From Geothrix paludis (GTDB taxonomy: Bacteria > Acidobacteriota > Holophagae > Holophagales > Holophagaceae), in contig NZ_JAKZLC010000005.1 in assembly GCF_022808815.1 (NCBI RefSeq), positions 1 to 64,000 on the forward strand: a stretch of DNA of 64,000 nucleotides, read 5' to 3'. How positions within the stretch are numbered: position 1 is the stretch's first letter; each line of letters opens with the position of its first letter. Made by a program: the position numbers and the translations under genes. Below, piece by piece: positions 1-8,986 of this stretch. Under the pieces are notes generated by a model. The model ran no database searches. It was not told the origin of the DNA and worked only from the letters and a program-made list of their open reading frames with translations.

Positions 1-36
1 GGCAGGGCCGCGCTCCCAAAAAGGCGCGGCCCTGCC
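1..36. terminator. perfect 13-bp inverted repeat, terminator-like
   Basis: Positions 1-13 and 24-36 are exact reverse complements (GC-rich, 13 bp) around a 10-nt loop that contains an A run. This is a strong stem-loop at the window edge. No clear T tract follows on the plus strand, and the minus-strand side lies outside the window. It may end a gene upstream of the window. The role as terminator is an inference from shape only. Confidence 0.4.
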
Positions 37-70
37 GCCCCCCATGAGCCCATGCTGCCTCGGGGCAGGC

Positions 71-97
71 ATCACTGAAATCACTGAAATCGGTGGC
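71..97. repeat. half copy of a GAAATC-word intergenic repeat
   Basis: The stretch holds tandem near-copies of an 8-9 nt word (ATCACTGAA, then ATCACTGAAATCGG) and ends in CGGTGGC. The right arm of the element at 57107-57226 ends the same way (GAAATCGGTGGCTAA). No matching inverted arm is seen nearby, so this looks like a half element. The rest of 37-225 shows no gene and no clear signal beyond a short CATCGGTGGCTAA echo at 188-200, just before xseA. Confidence 0.5.
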
Positions 98-225
98 AAA
101 TACATTCAGTTCATCGTTCCGCGCCACGGCGAACCAACTCAGGAACCACCGAGGTAAGTCCATGGAAGGTTTGGTCGGATCGGGGCCCATCGGTGGCTAA
201 ACGCTTCCCATGCGATCATGCCGGG

Positions 226-1536
226 ATGGACGCCCCTCTCTCCGTCAAGCGCCTGCTGGAGCAGGTCAAGGCCCGGCTAGAGCCGCCGTTCGCGGCGGTT
301 TGCGTGGTGGGAGAGGTGTCGAACTTCCGGGGGTCGGGGAAGCACTGGTACTTCACGCTGAAGGAAGAAGGCGCGGCGCTTTCCTGCGCGGTGTGGGCCA
401 GCCAGCAGCGGTTCCTCCAGCACAGGCCGGCGGACGGGCAGCGGGTGGTGCTCAAGGGCAGCCTCAACCTCTACGTGGCGGGCGGCACGATCACGCTGGC
501 GGTCACGCACTGCGAGCCCGCGGGCGTGGGTGACCTGCAGGCGCGGCTGCGGGCGCTGGAGGCCGATCTCCGCGCCCAGGGACTCTTTGACCGGCCCAAG
601 CGGCCCCTGCCCCGCTTCCCCAAGAAGCTCGGCATCGTGGCGGCCCTGGGCGGCGCGGCCCTGCGCGATGTGCTGGAGGTGACGAGCCGCCGCGCCCCGG
701 GCATCCACCTGCTCATCGCCCCGGCGGCGGCCCAGGGCGAGCGCTGCGTGCCCGAGATCCTGCTGGCGATCCAGGAGCTTCAGGATCCCCACTGGGGCTG
801 CGAGGCCCTGCTGCTGGTGCGGGGCGGCGGCAGCCTGGAGGACCTCTGGGCCTTCAACGATCCGGAGCTGGTGCGGGCCGTGGCCGATTGCCGCATCCCC
901 GTCATCACCGGCGTGGGCCACGAGATCGACACCACGCTGGTGGACCTGGCCTCGGACCGCCGCGCCGCCACGCCCAGCCAGGCCGCGGAGCTGGCCACGC
1001 CGGATCGCGCGGCCCTGGGCGCGGAGCTGCGCCGCCGGGAGGAGGCCCTGGCCGCCAGGACCGCCTGGCGCCTGCGGGGCCTGGAGACCACGCTGAACCT
1101 GCTGGTGGACCACGGCCTGCAACGGGCGGAACCGCTGGCCACGGGCGGAACGCGCCTGACCGCCCTGGGCCAGCGGCTGGCCCTGGCCCACCCCAGCCGT
1201 GGGCTGGACGCCGCCGGCGCGCGGCTGTCCCTCCTGCGGCATCGCCTGGGCCAGGCGGCGGGCCGCGCCGCGGGCGAGCTGGACCTGCCCCGGGTGCACG
1301 AGGCCCGGCGCCGCCTGGTGCCGGCCGTCCTGAGCGCCTGCCAGCGCCGGGACCAGCGCCTGGCCGTGCTGGCGGAGCGGCTGCGGGGCCTGGACCCCGC
1401 CGGGCCCCTCCAGCGAGGCTTCGTCTTGGCCCTGGACGCCGAGGGGCGTCCGGTGACCACGGCCCGGGCCCTGCCTGCGGGCGCTGGCCTCCGCCTGCGC
1501 TGGCGCGACGGCGAGCGGAAGGCGCGGCTGGACTAG
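226..1536 (+). CDS. xseA: exodeoxyribonuclease VII large subunit
   Basis: Large, catalytic subunit of exonuclease VII, which degrades single-stranded DNA into oligonucleotides in the cytoplasm and acts in repair. The N-terminus (residues ~5-100) is the OB-fold domain with the family signature around VVGEVSNFRGSGKHWYFTLK. The central catalytic region contains LLVRGGGSLEDLWAFNDPE and ITGVGHEIDTTLVDLASD, both hallmark motifs. The C-terminal part is long, helical and Ala/Arg/Leu-rich, as in the family. The ATG at 226 places MDAPLSVKRLL at the start, which matches usual N-termini; an in-frame GTG at 193 would add 11 unlikely residues. About 436 aa, a normal length. The small subunit gene xseB is not next to it. 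Confidence 0.95.
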   Translation: MDAPLSVKRLLEQVKARLEPPFAAVCVVGEVSNFRGSGKHWYFTLKEEGAALSCAVWASQQRFLQHRPADGQRVVLKGSLNLYVAGGTITLAVTHCEPAGVGDLQARLRALEADLRAQGLFDRPKRPLPRFPKKLGIVAALGGAALRDVLEVTSRRAPGIHLLIAPAAAQGERCVPEILLAIQELQDPHWGCEALLLVRGGGSLEDLWAFNDPELVRAVADCRIPVITGVGHEIDTTLVDLASDRRAATPSQAAELATPDRAALGAELRRREEALAARTAWRLRGLETTLNLLVDHGLQRAEPLATGGTRLTALGQRLALAHPSRGLDAAGARLSLLRHRLGQAAGRAAGELDLPRVHEARRRLVPAVLSACQRRDQRLAVLAERLRGLDPAGPLQRGFVLALDAEGRPVTTARALPAGAGLRLRWRDGERKARLD

Positions 1537-1572
1537 GCGGCTGGATTCGGCGGAGTTCGGCCAGGAAAAGAT

Positions 1573-1706
1573 CTCCACGAAGGGCACGAAGAAGAACGTA
1601 AAGGTCACGAAGGCTGGCCCAGCTTCCTGGGGCCAGGACATCCGGGCCTCCGTGTGCGCCCAACGGGCGCTTCTGTGCCTTCCGTGTCCCTGCTTTTCTG
1701 GCTGAG
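1573..1706. repeat. CACGAAG-word palindromic intergenic element
   Basis: The left arm (about 1573-1613) repeats CACGAAGGG/CACGAAGAA-type 9-nt words. The right arm (about 1669-1706) carries the inverted word (TTCCGTG, TTCTGTG) and ends in TTTTCTGGCTGA. The start CTCCACGAAG and the end TGGCTGA are shared with the element at 9810-9939, and the two elements have similar lengths (about 134 and 130 bp). The middle is unrelated GC-rich sequence. It fills most of the gap between xseA and the kinase gene. The remaining 1707-1794 is AT-richer and probably holds the kinase promoter, though I see no convincing boxes. Confidence 0.7.
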
Positions 1707-1794
1707 GCGCCGATAAGCCGGTAAATGGAGACCACCTTATATGCGCCTCGGGCCGCGTCGCGTGATAACGTAAAAAAAAATCACTGGTGCTCAA

Positions 1795-4569
1795 ATGTCC
1801 AATGAAATCGATGCCGAGTCCGCTCCCTCTTCCAAGAGGCGGATTCTGCAGCCCGGCACCATGGTGGGCCGCTTCCGCGTGGAGTCCCTCCTGGGCACCG
1901 GAGGCATGGGCGAGGTGTACCGCGTCTGGGATCCCACCCTGGAGCGCAGCGTGGCGCTCAAGGCCCTCCGGACGGGTCCGGACCGCGAGGCCACGGCGCC
2001 GGAGCGCTTCCGCCGCGAGGCCCTGGCCCTGGCTCAGCTCAACCACCCGAACGTGTGCCAGGTGCACGACTGGATGGAGAACGCCAACGGCACCTACATC
2101 GCCATGGAGCTCATCGAGGGGCGGACCCTGGACCAGGTGGCTCCGGAACTCGACGTGCGGGAGAAGCTCCAGATCGTCAGCGGCGTGGCCCGCGCTCTGG
2201 AAGCGGCGCACGCGAAGGGGATCATCCACCGCGACCTGAAGCCCGGGAACATCATGGTGACCCAGGGCCATGGCCATGCAGGGCGGAAGCTCCAGGTGAA
2301 GGTCCTCGACTTCGGCCTGGCGAAGCTGGCGGACGCCGTAAAGCCCATTACCGGGGACTACCCCCGCGTCGCCACGCCCTCGGGGGTGCCGCACCTGGGG
2401 GCCCTCATGGCGGTGGAGGAGGCGGGGCGGGCCAAGGAGGAGGCTGTGGGCGAAGAGCCCTCCGGCGGCCGCACCTGGGACAAGCTCACCCAGGCGGGAA
2501 CCTTCATGGGGAGCCCCAGCTACGCATCCCCCGAGCAGATCCAGGGCCAGGCGGCGGGCTCCTCCAGCGACGTGTTCTCCCTCGGCATCCTCGCCTGGGA
2601 GCTGCTGTCGGGGGACCATCCCTTTCCCGGCGAGGGGCGCGCGCGGATGGTCGCCATCGTGCAGGGCAGCCACCGGGAGCTGAAGGTCCGCGGCCTGCCT
2701 TCGGGGGTGTCGGACCTGCTCTTCTCCATGCTGGAGGCCCACCCCTTCAAGCGCCCCACCGCCGCCCAGGTGGCCCGGCGCCTCGACCATCTGCTCCGGC
2801 CCCGAAGCGCCCTGCGCTGGGCCGCCGCCTCCATCTTCGGCGCCCTGGTGCTGGCGCTGGGTTTCAACTGGTTCACTTCCCGGGGGATCATCGCCGACCT
2901 CACCCGCCAGCGCCCGGCGCGGCTGGCGGTCCTGCCGTTCACCAATGCCACGGGGGATCCCCGCCTCGACTCCCTGGTGCAGACGGTGCTCCCCGAGCTG
3001 ATCGAAGGTTCCCTCCACGACCTGCCCCGGCTGACACCCATCGACGTGAGCCACCTGGCCCGGGCTCGCGTGGCCCTGCACCTGTCGCCCAAGGGACCGC
3101 TCGGACCCAACGAGGAGGCCAGCCTCGCCGCGGCCCTCGGCGCCCGGCTCATCCTGCGGGGCACCCTCTCCCGGGGTGATGGCGGCGCCCTGGTGCTGGC
3201 CTATGAGCTGCGCGACGCCGAAGGGAAGGTGCGCCGGGCGGGCACCGTCTCCGAGAAGGGCTCTCCGTCGGCGACCCCGGTGCCGCTGGCCCGCCGGGTC
3301 GTCCTGGATCTCGTGAAGGCCGTGGACCCCTTCTCCTCGACTCCCAAGCTCCTGCTGCCCAACCTGAAAGACGGGGCCCTGGAAGCCTACACCCGGGGCG
3401 TGGAGCTGATGGACAAGGGCGCCTTCCGGGAGGCGGCACCGGCCTTCCAGGCCGCCGTCCTGAAGTCCTCCGGCTTCACGCCGGCCGTGCTGGGATACGC
3501 CCAGTGCCTCAGCCGCATGGCGGACGCGCCCCCGGAGCCCGTGTTCCACTGGGCGCGCTGGTCCGCCCGGGCCCAGGGCGACCGGGTGCACGAGATGAGA
3601 GCCCTCCACCATCTCGCCATCCGCTACGGCGACCGGGGCCAGTGGGAGGCGGCCGACCTCGCCGGGCAGCAGGCCCTGGACCTGGCCCAGGCCATGGGGG
3701 AGCTGGGTTTCGAAGCCGGCATCCACGCCACCCTCGGCGTGAACCTCCAGCGCCAGCACAAGTCCGCGGAGGCCGAGGTCGAATACCAGAAGGCCCTGGC
3801 CCTGTACCAGCAGGTGGGCGACAAGCTGAACGCCACCCGGTCGCTCAACAACCTGGCGGTGATGGAGAAGGAGCGCGGCCACCTGAAGGATGCGGAGGCC
3901 CGCTACCAGAGCGCCCTCCAGACCGTGCAGGCCTACGGCGACCGCTGGGGCGAGTCCTTCATCACCAACAACCTGGGCGATCTCGCCCTCGCCCAGGAGG
4001 GCGGCCTGGACCGCGCGGAGGCCTTCTTCCGCAAGGCCCAGGCGCTGCGCCAGTCCATCGGCGACGACAACGGCCTGGTCTACTCCCTCATGGGCCTGGC
4101 CAGCGTGGCCCAGGCGCGGGGCGACCTGGACCATGCGGAGATCCTGGAGCGCCAGTGCCTCGAGCAGGCCCGGAAGACCCAGCTCAAGCCCATGGAGGCC
4201 ACGGCCTTCTACAACCTGGGCGAGATCAACCGCGATGCCGGGCGCTACGACGCGGCGCGCACGTTCTACCGGCAGTCCCTGGCCCTCCATGAGGAGCTGG
4301 CGGACACGCTGATGGAGACGCACTGCCTGGCGGCGGAGGCGGAATGCATGGCCCGCGAGGGCCGGCGTGGCATGGCCCGCGCCCTGCTGGACCGGAGCCG
4401 CGGCCTCTCCACCGAGGAGACGCCCTACATCCTCCGGGCCCAGGCCTGGCTGGCCCGCGCCGAGGGGCGGCTGGACGAGGCGAAGCTGCTGTTCGCGAAG
4501 GCCCTCGGTGGGGCCCGCGTCCAGGCCCCGGAGATCGTGCGGGAGCTGAAGGCGGCGGCCCAGGGCTGA
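1795..4569 (+). CDS. Ser/Thr protein kinase with C-terminal TPR region
   Basis: A membrane-anchored Hanks-type kinase of 924 aa. The kinase domain spans residues ~25-335: glycine loop LGTGGMGEV (33-41), catalytic K56, HRDLKPGN (145-152) and DFG (172-174). A single hydrophobic segment at ~338-360 crosses the membrane. Next comes a domain starting RLAVLPFTNATGDP that resembles the FlgO/adenylate-cyclase-linked module found in many such kinases, then TPR repeats from about residue 520 to the end (several copies of the form A..Y..AL..). An insert of roughly 40 residues between DFG and the SPEQ motif is unusual. The substrate is unknown. The organisation, but not the sequence, is repeated in the broken kinase at 46766-49235. 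The frame is well supported throughout. Confidence 0.93.
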   Translation: MSNEIDAESAPSSKRRILQPGTMVGRFRVESLLGTGGMGEVYRVWDPTLERSVALKALRTGPDREATAPERFRREALALAQLNHPNVCQVHDWMENANGTYIAMELIEGRTLDQVAPELDVREKLQIVSGVARALEAAHAKGIIHRDLKPGNIMVTQGHGHAGRKLQVKVLDFGLAKLADAVKPITGDYPRVATPSGVPHLGALMAVEEAGRAKEEAVGEEPSGGRTWDKLTQAGTFMGSPSYASPEQIQGQAAGSSSDVFSLGILAWELLSGDHPFPGEGRARMVAIVQGSHRELKVRGLPSGVSDLLFSMLEAHPFKRPTAAQVARRLDHLLRPRSALRWAAASIFGALVLALGFNWFTSRGIIADLTRQRPARLAVLPFTNATGDPRLDSLVQTVLPELIEGSLHDLPRLTPIDVSHLARARVALHLSPKGPLGPNEEASLAAALGARLILRGTLSRGDGGALVLAYELRDAEGKVRRAGTVSEKGSPSATPVPLARRVVLDLVKAVDPFSSTPKLLLPNLKDGALEAYTRGVELMDKGAFREAAPAFQAAVLKSSGFTPAVLGYAQCLSRMADAPPEPVFHWARWSARAQGDRVHEMRALHHLAIRYGDRGQWEAADLAGQQALDLAQAMGELGFEAGIHATLGVNLQRQHKSAEAEVEYQKALALYQQVGDKLNATRSLNNLAVMEKERGHLKDAEARYQSALQTVQAYGDRWGESFITNNLGDLALAQEGGLDRAEAFFRKAQALRQSIGDDNGLVYSLMGLASVAQARGDLDHAEILERQCLEQARKTQLKPMEATAFYNLGEINRDAGRYDAARTFYRQSLALHEELADTLMETHCLAAEAECMAREGRRGMARALLDRSRGLSTEETPYILRAQAWLARAEGRLDEAKLLFAKALGGARVQAPEIVRELKAAAQG

Positions 4570-4596
4570 ACCGTTCTGATCCGTATTTGAGGCTGG

Positions 4597-6540
4597 TCAG
4601 CGCTTGAGGATCAGCAGCGTGAGGTCGTCCGCCAGGGGCCGCCCCTGGGTGAAGGCCATCACGTCCGCCAGGATGGTGGCTTGCAGGTCCTCGGAAGGGC
4701 CGGCCAGCAGGGCTTCCAGGCGGTCCTCGCTGTAGAACGAGGCGTCCGGAGCCTGGGCCTCCGACAGGCCGTCCGTGTGGAAGATCAGGCTGTCGCCGGG
4801 TTCCAGGACGCCTTCGCACAGCTCCAGCGAGGCCATGAACCGGGTGGCGCTGAGGCCCACGCCCAGCCCCTTGGGTTGGAGGCGCGCCACGCGGCCGTCC
4901 GCGCCGCGCAGGAAGGCCGGGGGATGGCCCGCCCGCACGAACTGGTACTGGCCCGTGCGGGGGTGGAAGGTGCCGTAGGCCAGGGTGAGGAAGAGACGCC
5001 GGTCGTGACCCTGGCACCAGATGGCGTTCAGGCGGTCGGCCACCTCCAGCGGGCCCAGGGCCTGCTTGTCCAGGGCGGACAGCACGCCCTTCGTCTCGGC
5101 CGCGTAGAAGGCGGCGCTGGTGCCCTTGCCGCTCACGTCGAGGATGAGGAAGGCCAGGCTGCCGTCCGGCAGGGGGAACAGGTCGTAGTAGTCCCCCGCC
5201 ACCTCGAGGGCGGGCAGGATGGCGGCCCGTACCGAGGGCATCCGCAGGGCCTCCAGGTCCGGCAGCAGCCGCATCTGGACCTCGCGGGCCACGCGCAGCT
5301 CCTCCTCCATGCGCAGGCGCTCGTCCCGCTCCGTGGCGGCGGCCTGGAGGCGGCCCGCCATCTCGTTGAAGGCGGCGGAGAGTTGGGCCACCTGGTCGCG
5401 GCCCCGGGGCCGGATGCGGGTGGAGAAATCCCCGAGGCTGAGGCGCTTCACGCCGCCATGCAGATCGTTCACCGCGCGGCCCAGGGACCAGGCCAGCACC
5501 AGCCCGAGGATCGCCGCCACCGCCTGGGCCATGAGCAGGGCCAGCAGCACCAGGGAGACCACGACGATGGCCTTCACGGTGCCCTCGGACAGCGCCTGCC
5601 GGTCGCCGGAGCGGAAGCCGGCGAACAGGGCGTAGAGGTTGGTCTCCGGCGTGGCGGTCAGCACCATGGACCGGCCCGTGGCCCAGTCCACGATGGGGAA
5701 GGCCAGGGGCGGTAGGTTGAACGGGGCGAACAGCCCGGAGCCCTGGAGCGCCTGGCCCTTGGTCCAGCTTGCGAGGGTCTCCCGCTGGCCCACGAGGATG
5801 GGCGCCTCTGTGTCCCTCCGCCGGCCGCCGGCCTTGATCTGCAGCTTCTCGTCGCGCGCCCGGCCTTCCCGCCGGGGGGTGAGCTGGAACACCACCTGGC
5901 CCCCCGCCAAGGCCTGGGCCCGGTCGCCCAGCACGCCCAGGTTGAGCGACAGGATGCGGTAGCCGCCCGCCTCCTTGCGCACGGCCCGCAGGTAGGTGTC
6001 CTTCCGGCCCGCTTCGGCATCCGCGCCATCTTTCGCATCGTGGCTGTCCGCCCAGACCATGCCCACGAAGGCGGCATCCACGCCCTCGGGCAACTGGCGC
6101 ACGTGCTCCACCCAGGCGCCGCCGTAGGTTCGGAGGGCCTGGAGGGCCGCCGCGTCGGAGGCTTCGCCGTTGGCGCTCCGCAGGGCCTCCTCCCAAGCCG
6201 CCAGGGTCTGCTGGGTGGAGCGGCTCACCTGCGCGCCGAGGCCCAGCCAGCCCAGGGCCATGAGCATCACGGCCATGGCCACGACGGGGAGCACGGACAT
6301 GAGCGCGAGGATCACCCAGAGCCGCCGGGAGACCCGGAACAGCAGCCGGTCCCAGATCCAGCGCAGGGCCCGGCCCAGCAGGACCAGGGCCCCGATCCAG
6401 GCCAGGAAGGCCGCGCAACCCGAGTCCACGGGCTTCAGGGCCAGGGGCAGCCCGAGGACCACCAGCACCCAGGGCCAGTGGCGGCGGAATCGGAAGGCGG
6501 CCCAGCCGCGGCGTATCAGGTCCCTGGCGCGCTGGAGCAT
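4597..6540 (-). CDS. membrane HAMP-linked SpoIIE/RsbU-type PP2C phosphatase
   Basis: Likely a sensor phosphatase that dephosphorylates a STAS-type anti-anti-sigma factor. In order: hydrophobic segments near residues 20-60 and 90-120, an extracytoplasmic sensor region to ~320, a further membrane segment (~325-355), a HAMP domain (~355-410, with LSLGDFSTRIRP), a linker containing VQMRLLPD, and a SpoIIE-type PP2C domain with the metal-binding motifs GDYYD and LDVSGKG, later HTDGLSEA and a terminal DDLTLLIL. It is about 647 aa. Its stop lies 28 nt from the end of the convergent kinase gene. The start is 7 nt after the fabG stop, so it is probably co-transcribed with fabG. The partner STAS protein is not adjacent; a candidate is encoded at 30525-30863. 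Confidence 0.9.
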   Translation of the reverse strand: MLQRARDLIRRGWAAFRFRRHWPWVLVVLGLPLALKPVDSGCAAFLAWIGALVLLGRALRWIWDRLLFRVSRRLWVILALMSVLPVVAMAVMLMALGWLGLGAQVSRSTQQTLAAWEEALRSANGEASDAAALQALRTYGGAWVEHVRQLPEGVDAAFVGMVWADSHDAKDGADAEAGRKDTYLRAVRKEAGGYRILSLNLGVLGDRAQALAGGQVVFQLTPRREGRARDEKLQIKAGGRRRDTEAPILVGQRETLASWTKGQALQGSGLFAPFNLPPLAFPIVDWATGRSMVLTATPETNLYALFAGFRSGDRQALSEGTVKAIVVVSLVLLALLMAQAVAAILGLVLAWSLGRAVNDLHGGVKRLSLGDFSTRIRPRGRDQVAQLSAAFNEMAGRLQAAATERDERLRMEEELRVAREVQMRLLPDLEALRMPSVRAAILPALEVAGDYYDLFPLPDGSLAFLILDVSGKGTSAAFYAAETKGVLSALDKQALGPLEVADRLNAIWCQGHDRRLFLTLAYGTFHPRTGQYQFVRAGHPPAFLRGADGRVARLQPKGLGVGLSATRFMASLELCEGVLEPGDSLIFHTDGLSEAQAPDASFYSEDRLEALLAGPSEDLQATILADVMAFTQGRPLADDLTLLILKR

Positions 6541-6547
6541 GGCGGCC

Positions 6548-7294
6548 TCAGGCCATCAGCATCCCGCCGTTCACGCTGAGGACCTGGCCCGTGATGTAGC
6601 CCGCCTCGTCGCTGGCGAGAAAGGCCACAGAAGCGGCGATGTCGTCGGCGGTGCCCATGCGGCCCAGGGGGATCTGCTTGGTGAACTCGGCCTTCACCTC
6701 GTCGGGCAGGCCCGCGGTCATGGCGGTCTCGATGTAGCCGGGCGTCACGGCGTTCGCCGTCACGTTGCGGCTGGCCAGCTCCCGGGCCACGGACTTGGTG
6801 AGGCCGATGAGGCCCGCCTTGGCGGCCACGTAGTTCGCCTGGCCCGGGTTGCCCATCTGGCCCACCACGGAGGCGATGTTGATGATGCGGCCCCAGCGCT
6901 GCTTCATCATGGGCTTGGTGGCGGCCTGGATGGCGGTCCAGGCGCCCTTGAGGTTGGTGTCGATCACCGCGTCCCAGTCCTCCTCCTTCATCTGGATGAG
7001 CAGCTTGTCGCGGGTGATGCCGGCGTTGTTCACCAGGATGTGGATGGCGCCGTGCCGCTCCACCGTCGTGGCGACCGCGGCACGCACGGAGGTGCCGTCC
7101 GAGAGGTCGGCCACCACCACATCGGCCTTGCCGCCCGCGGCAGTGATGGCGTCCGCCACTTCCTGGAGCTTCCTCAGCGTGCGCGCCGCACACACCACCG
7201 TGGCGCCCTGGGCGGCGAGGCGCTTCGCGATGGCTTCGCCGATGCCCTGGCTGGCACCGGTGACGAGGGCGACCTTGCCCTGAAGGCTGAACAT
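6548..7294 (-). CDS. fabG: 3-oxoacyl-[ACP] reductase
   Basis: NADPH-dependent reduction of 3-oxoacyl-ACP in type II fatty-acid elongation. It is a 248-aa SDR protein with the cofactor motif TGASQGIG (residues 12-19), NNAG (~89-92) and the catalytic set S142, Y155, K159 with canonical spacing. The C-terminus (ITGQVLSVNGGMLM) is typical of FabG. It sits just upstream of a phosphatase gene and not with plsX/fabD (18.9-21.0 kb) or fabI (58.7 kb), so the fatty-acid genes are dispersed. Other SDR reductases look similar, but the match to FabG is strong over the whole length. Confidence 0.9.
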   Translation of the reverse strand: MFSLQGKVALVTGASQGIGEAIAKRLAAQGATVVCAARTLRKLQEVADAITAAGGKADVVVADLSDGTSVRAAVATTVERHGAIHILVNNAGITRDKLLIQMKEEDWDAVIDTNLKGAWTAIQAATKPMMKQRWGRIINIASVVGQMGNPGQANYVAAKAGLIGLTKSVARELASRNVTANAVTPGYIETAMTAGLPDEVKAEFTKQIPLGRMGTADDIAASVAFLASDEAGYITGQVLSVNGGMLMA

Positions 7295-7346
7295 GGGACC
7301 TCCGAACGGATGAAGGTCCAGTCTAGCCGCGCGGCATCCCGGACGT

Positions 7347-7814
7347 TCAGGCCTCCGGACTGGCCTCGAAGCTGGCCCCAGTGTTGGCCTCGGGGCTGGC
7401 CGTCACGAGCACCACTCCCACCTCGCTCTGGCCCGTCTCCGGGAGCTTCAGCATGATCTTGGGGTTGAAGTCGGAACCATGGAGGCGCACCTCCAGGCGG
7501 GTGGTCCCGGGTTCGATCCGCGTGGTGCCCTCGAGCGTCTCGCCGCCCCGGCCCTCCATCTGGCAGAGGCGGTGGCCCGGCCGGCCCCCCGCGCCCTGGA
7601 GGCTGGCGCGCATGAACCGGGGCCAGAGGGTCTTGAGGCGGACCCGCACCGTCTGGGCATCCAGCCGCTCGACCTGCACCACGGCGCCCTGGCCCTGCCG
7701 GGCGTCCACATGGGCCTGGAGCCGCGATGCGGCGGCGTCCCACGACTCGGTGGCGAAGGCGGCCCGGGCCGCGGACAGGACGATCACCAGCGAAAGGAGC
7801 CGGATAGGAAACAT
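7347..7814 (-). CDS. hypothetical secreted protein
   Basis: I do not recognise a family. The 155-aa product begins MFPIRLLSLVIVL and has a signal peptide ending near AFATES. The rest is a mixed, probably beta-rich domain with several V.V.L.T-type strands and no cysteine pairs or catalytic motif that I can name. The ATG at 7814 is preceded by GAGG at good distance; an upstream in-frame start would precede the signal peptide with a basic, non-hydrophobic stretch and is unlikely. It lies between fabG and an alpha/beta hydrolase on the same strand, with gaps of about 50 nt, so it could be part of the same transcript. Confidence 0.7.
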   Translation of the reverse strand: MFPIRLLSLVIVLSAARAAFATESWDAAASRLQAHVDARQGQGAVVQVERLDAQTVRVRLKTLWPRFMRASLQGAGGRPGHRLCQMEGRGGETLEGTTRIEPGTTRLEVRLHGSDFNPKIMLKLPETGQSEVGVVLVTASPEANTGASFEASPEA

Positions 7815-7870
7815 GGAAAACCTCGGAGATCTTTTCCTATGATGAAGCGACTTCCAGCTCCGTTCCAAGG

Positions 7871-8890
7871 CTATTTCAGTCCCTCCAACCAGCGGGCCAC
7901 CGGCCCCAGGTCTGCCAGGGGCGTGCCGTCCCCGTAGGCGGAGGCGGCCGACCGGCCATCGAGCGAGGCTCGGGGGCGGGTCTCGCGCTTCAGCAGGTGG
8001 TTCGCCTCCGGCAGCTCGATGACCGTGCCCTTGAAGCCCGGCGGCACGGCGTCAGGCCGCCAGGTTTGCACGTCGCGGTCGCCCCAAGCCACGGCGCAGG
8101 GCACGGGCAGGCGCTGGGCCAGGGCCCAGGGATCCAGGTCGAGGGTGTCGCGGACGAAGCCCCGGCTTTCCGGCTGGGCCAGCACCCGGGCCAGGCGCAG
8201 GACGCCCGGAGCGACCTGGGGGCCCGCCTCGGGCAGGGGCTTGTCCTGGCGGATCGAGGCCTCCGCCACCTCCAGGTAGCCGAGGTTCGCCTGGGCCACC
8301 TCCGCGGGCGCCCCGGCGGCGTCCAGCTGCGCCTTGACCTGGGCCAGGATCACGCGCCCCATGCTGAGGCCGGGCATGGCCAGCAGCAGGGCGGCGTCCG
8401 CCTCCCCGCCCGTCAGCAGGGCGAGCAGCGCCCCTTCGCTGTGGCCCACCAGCAGGAGCTTCTTCCCCCTCGCTTCCGGCAGCGCGCGGGCGGCCTGCAG
8501 GGCGGCCCTGAGGTCTCCCACCTGGGCGTCCAGGGAGATGTCGAGCTTCGGATCCTTCGAGCCGATGAACCGCTTGTCGTAGCGCAGGGAGCCGATGCCC
8601 TGCCCCTGCAGCCAGGCCGCGAGGTCGCGGCCGCCATGGCTGGGCACGGGGATCAGGGGATTGGACCAGTCGCGGTCCGTGGGCCCGGAGCCGGCCACCA
8701 TCACCGCGAAGTAGCGGTGCGCCCCACCGGCCCTGACGCTGCCCTTCAGGGGGAAGGCGTTGAAGCCGGGGAAGGTGATCTCGCGATCCGCTGGGACAGG
8801 AACTGGAACTGGTGCTGGGGCGGGAGCCGGGACCGCCTGGGAGAACGCCGCGAGCGCCGTGAGGGGAAGGCAGGGCCAGGCAGGGTTCAT
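7871..8890 (-). CDS. secreted alpha/beta hydrolase
   Basis: A 339-aa predicted serine hydrolase with an N-terminal signal peptide (MNPAWPCLPLTALAAFSQA) and a Pro/Ala-rich linker. The fold shows the nucleophile elbow GHSEGA (S in GxSxG), an upstream GSGPTDRDW segment and DKRFIGS. An Asp in WGDRDVQ and a His in EANHLLK complete a plausible triad. The substrate cannot be deduced; relatives are annotated as dienelactone-hydrolase-like or S9-like hydrolases. The ATG at 8890 is chosen because GGAG precedes it and the signal peptide starts there. It probably acts in the periplasm. Confidence 0.85.
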   Translation of the reverse strand: MNPAWPCLPLTALAAFSQAVPAPAPAPVPVPVPADREITFPGFNAFPLKGSVRAGGAHRYFAVMVAGSGPTDRDWSNPLIPVPSHGGRDLAAWLQGQGIGSLRYDKRFIGSKDPKLDISLDAQVGDLRAALQAARALPEARGKKLLLVGHSEGALLALLTGGEADAALLLAMPGLSMGRVILAQVKAQLDAAGAPAEVAQANLGYLEVAEASIRQDKPLPEAGPQVAPGVLRLARVLAQPESRGFVRDTLDLDPWALAQRLPVPCAVAWGDRDVQTWRPDAVPPGFKGTVIELPEANHLLKRETRPRASLDGRSAASAYGDGTPLADLGPVARWLEGLK

Positions 8891-8939
8891 GAGGTCTCCA
8901 GGGTCGCGGGCGCCCCTCGGTCCAGGGTAGACGAAGCGT

Positions 8940-8962
8940 GGGCCCATTCCTTCAATGGGCCC
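8940..8962 (-). terminator. stem-loop after the SagB-type gene
   Basis: GGGCCCATT (8940-8948) and AATGGGCCC (8954-8962) form a perfect 9-bp stem with a 5-nt loop. It lies about 25 nt beyond the stop of the SagB-type gene, before the hydrolase start. No T tract follows, so it may be a weak terminator or an mRNA-stabilising hairpin. Confidence 0.45.
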
Positions 8963-8986
8963 GCGGGGATGAAGGTTCGCTGGGGA

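Noticed and set aside
277-4323. A very long minus-strand open frame antisense to xseA and the kinase gene
   Set aside because: Its translation is repetitive Gly/Arg/Leu/Gln/His-rich sequence of no family, while the plus strand encodes two well-conserved proteins. High GC makes such antisense frames long by chance. The same holds for similar frames across the window.
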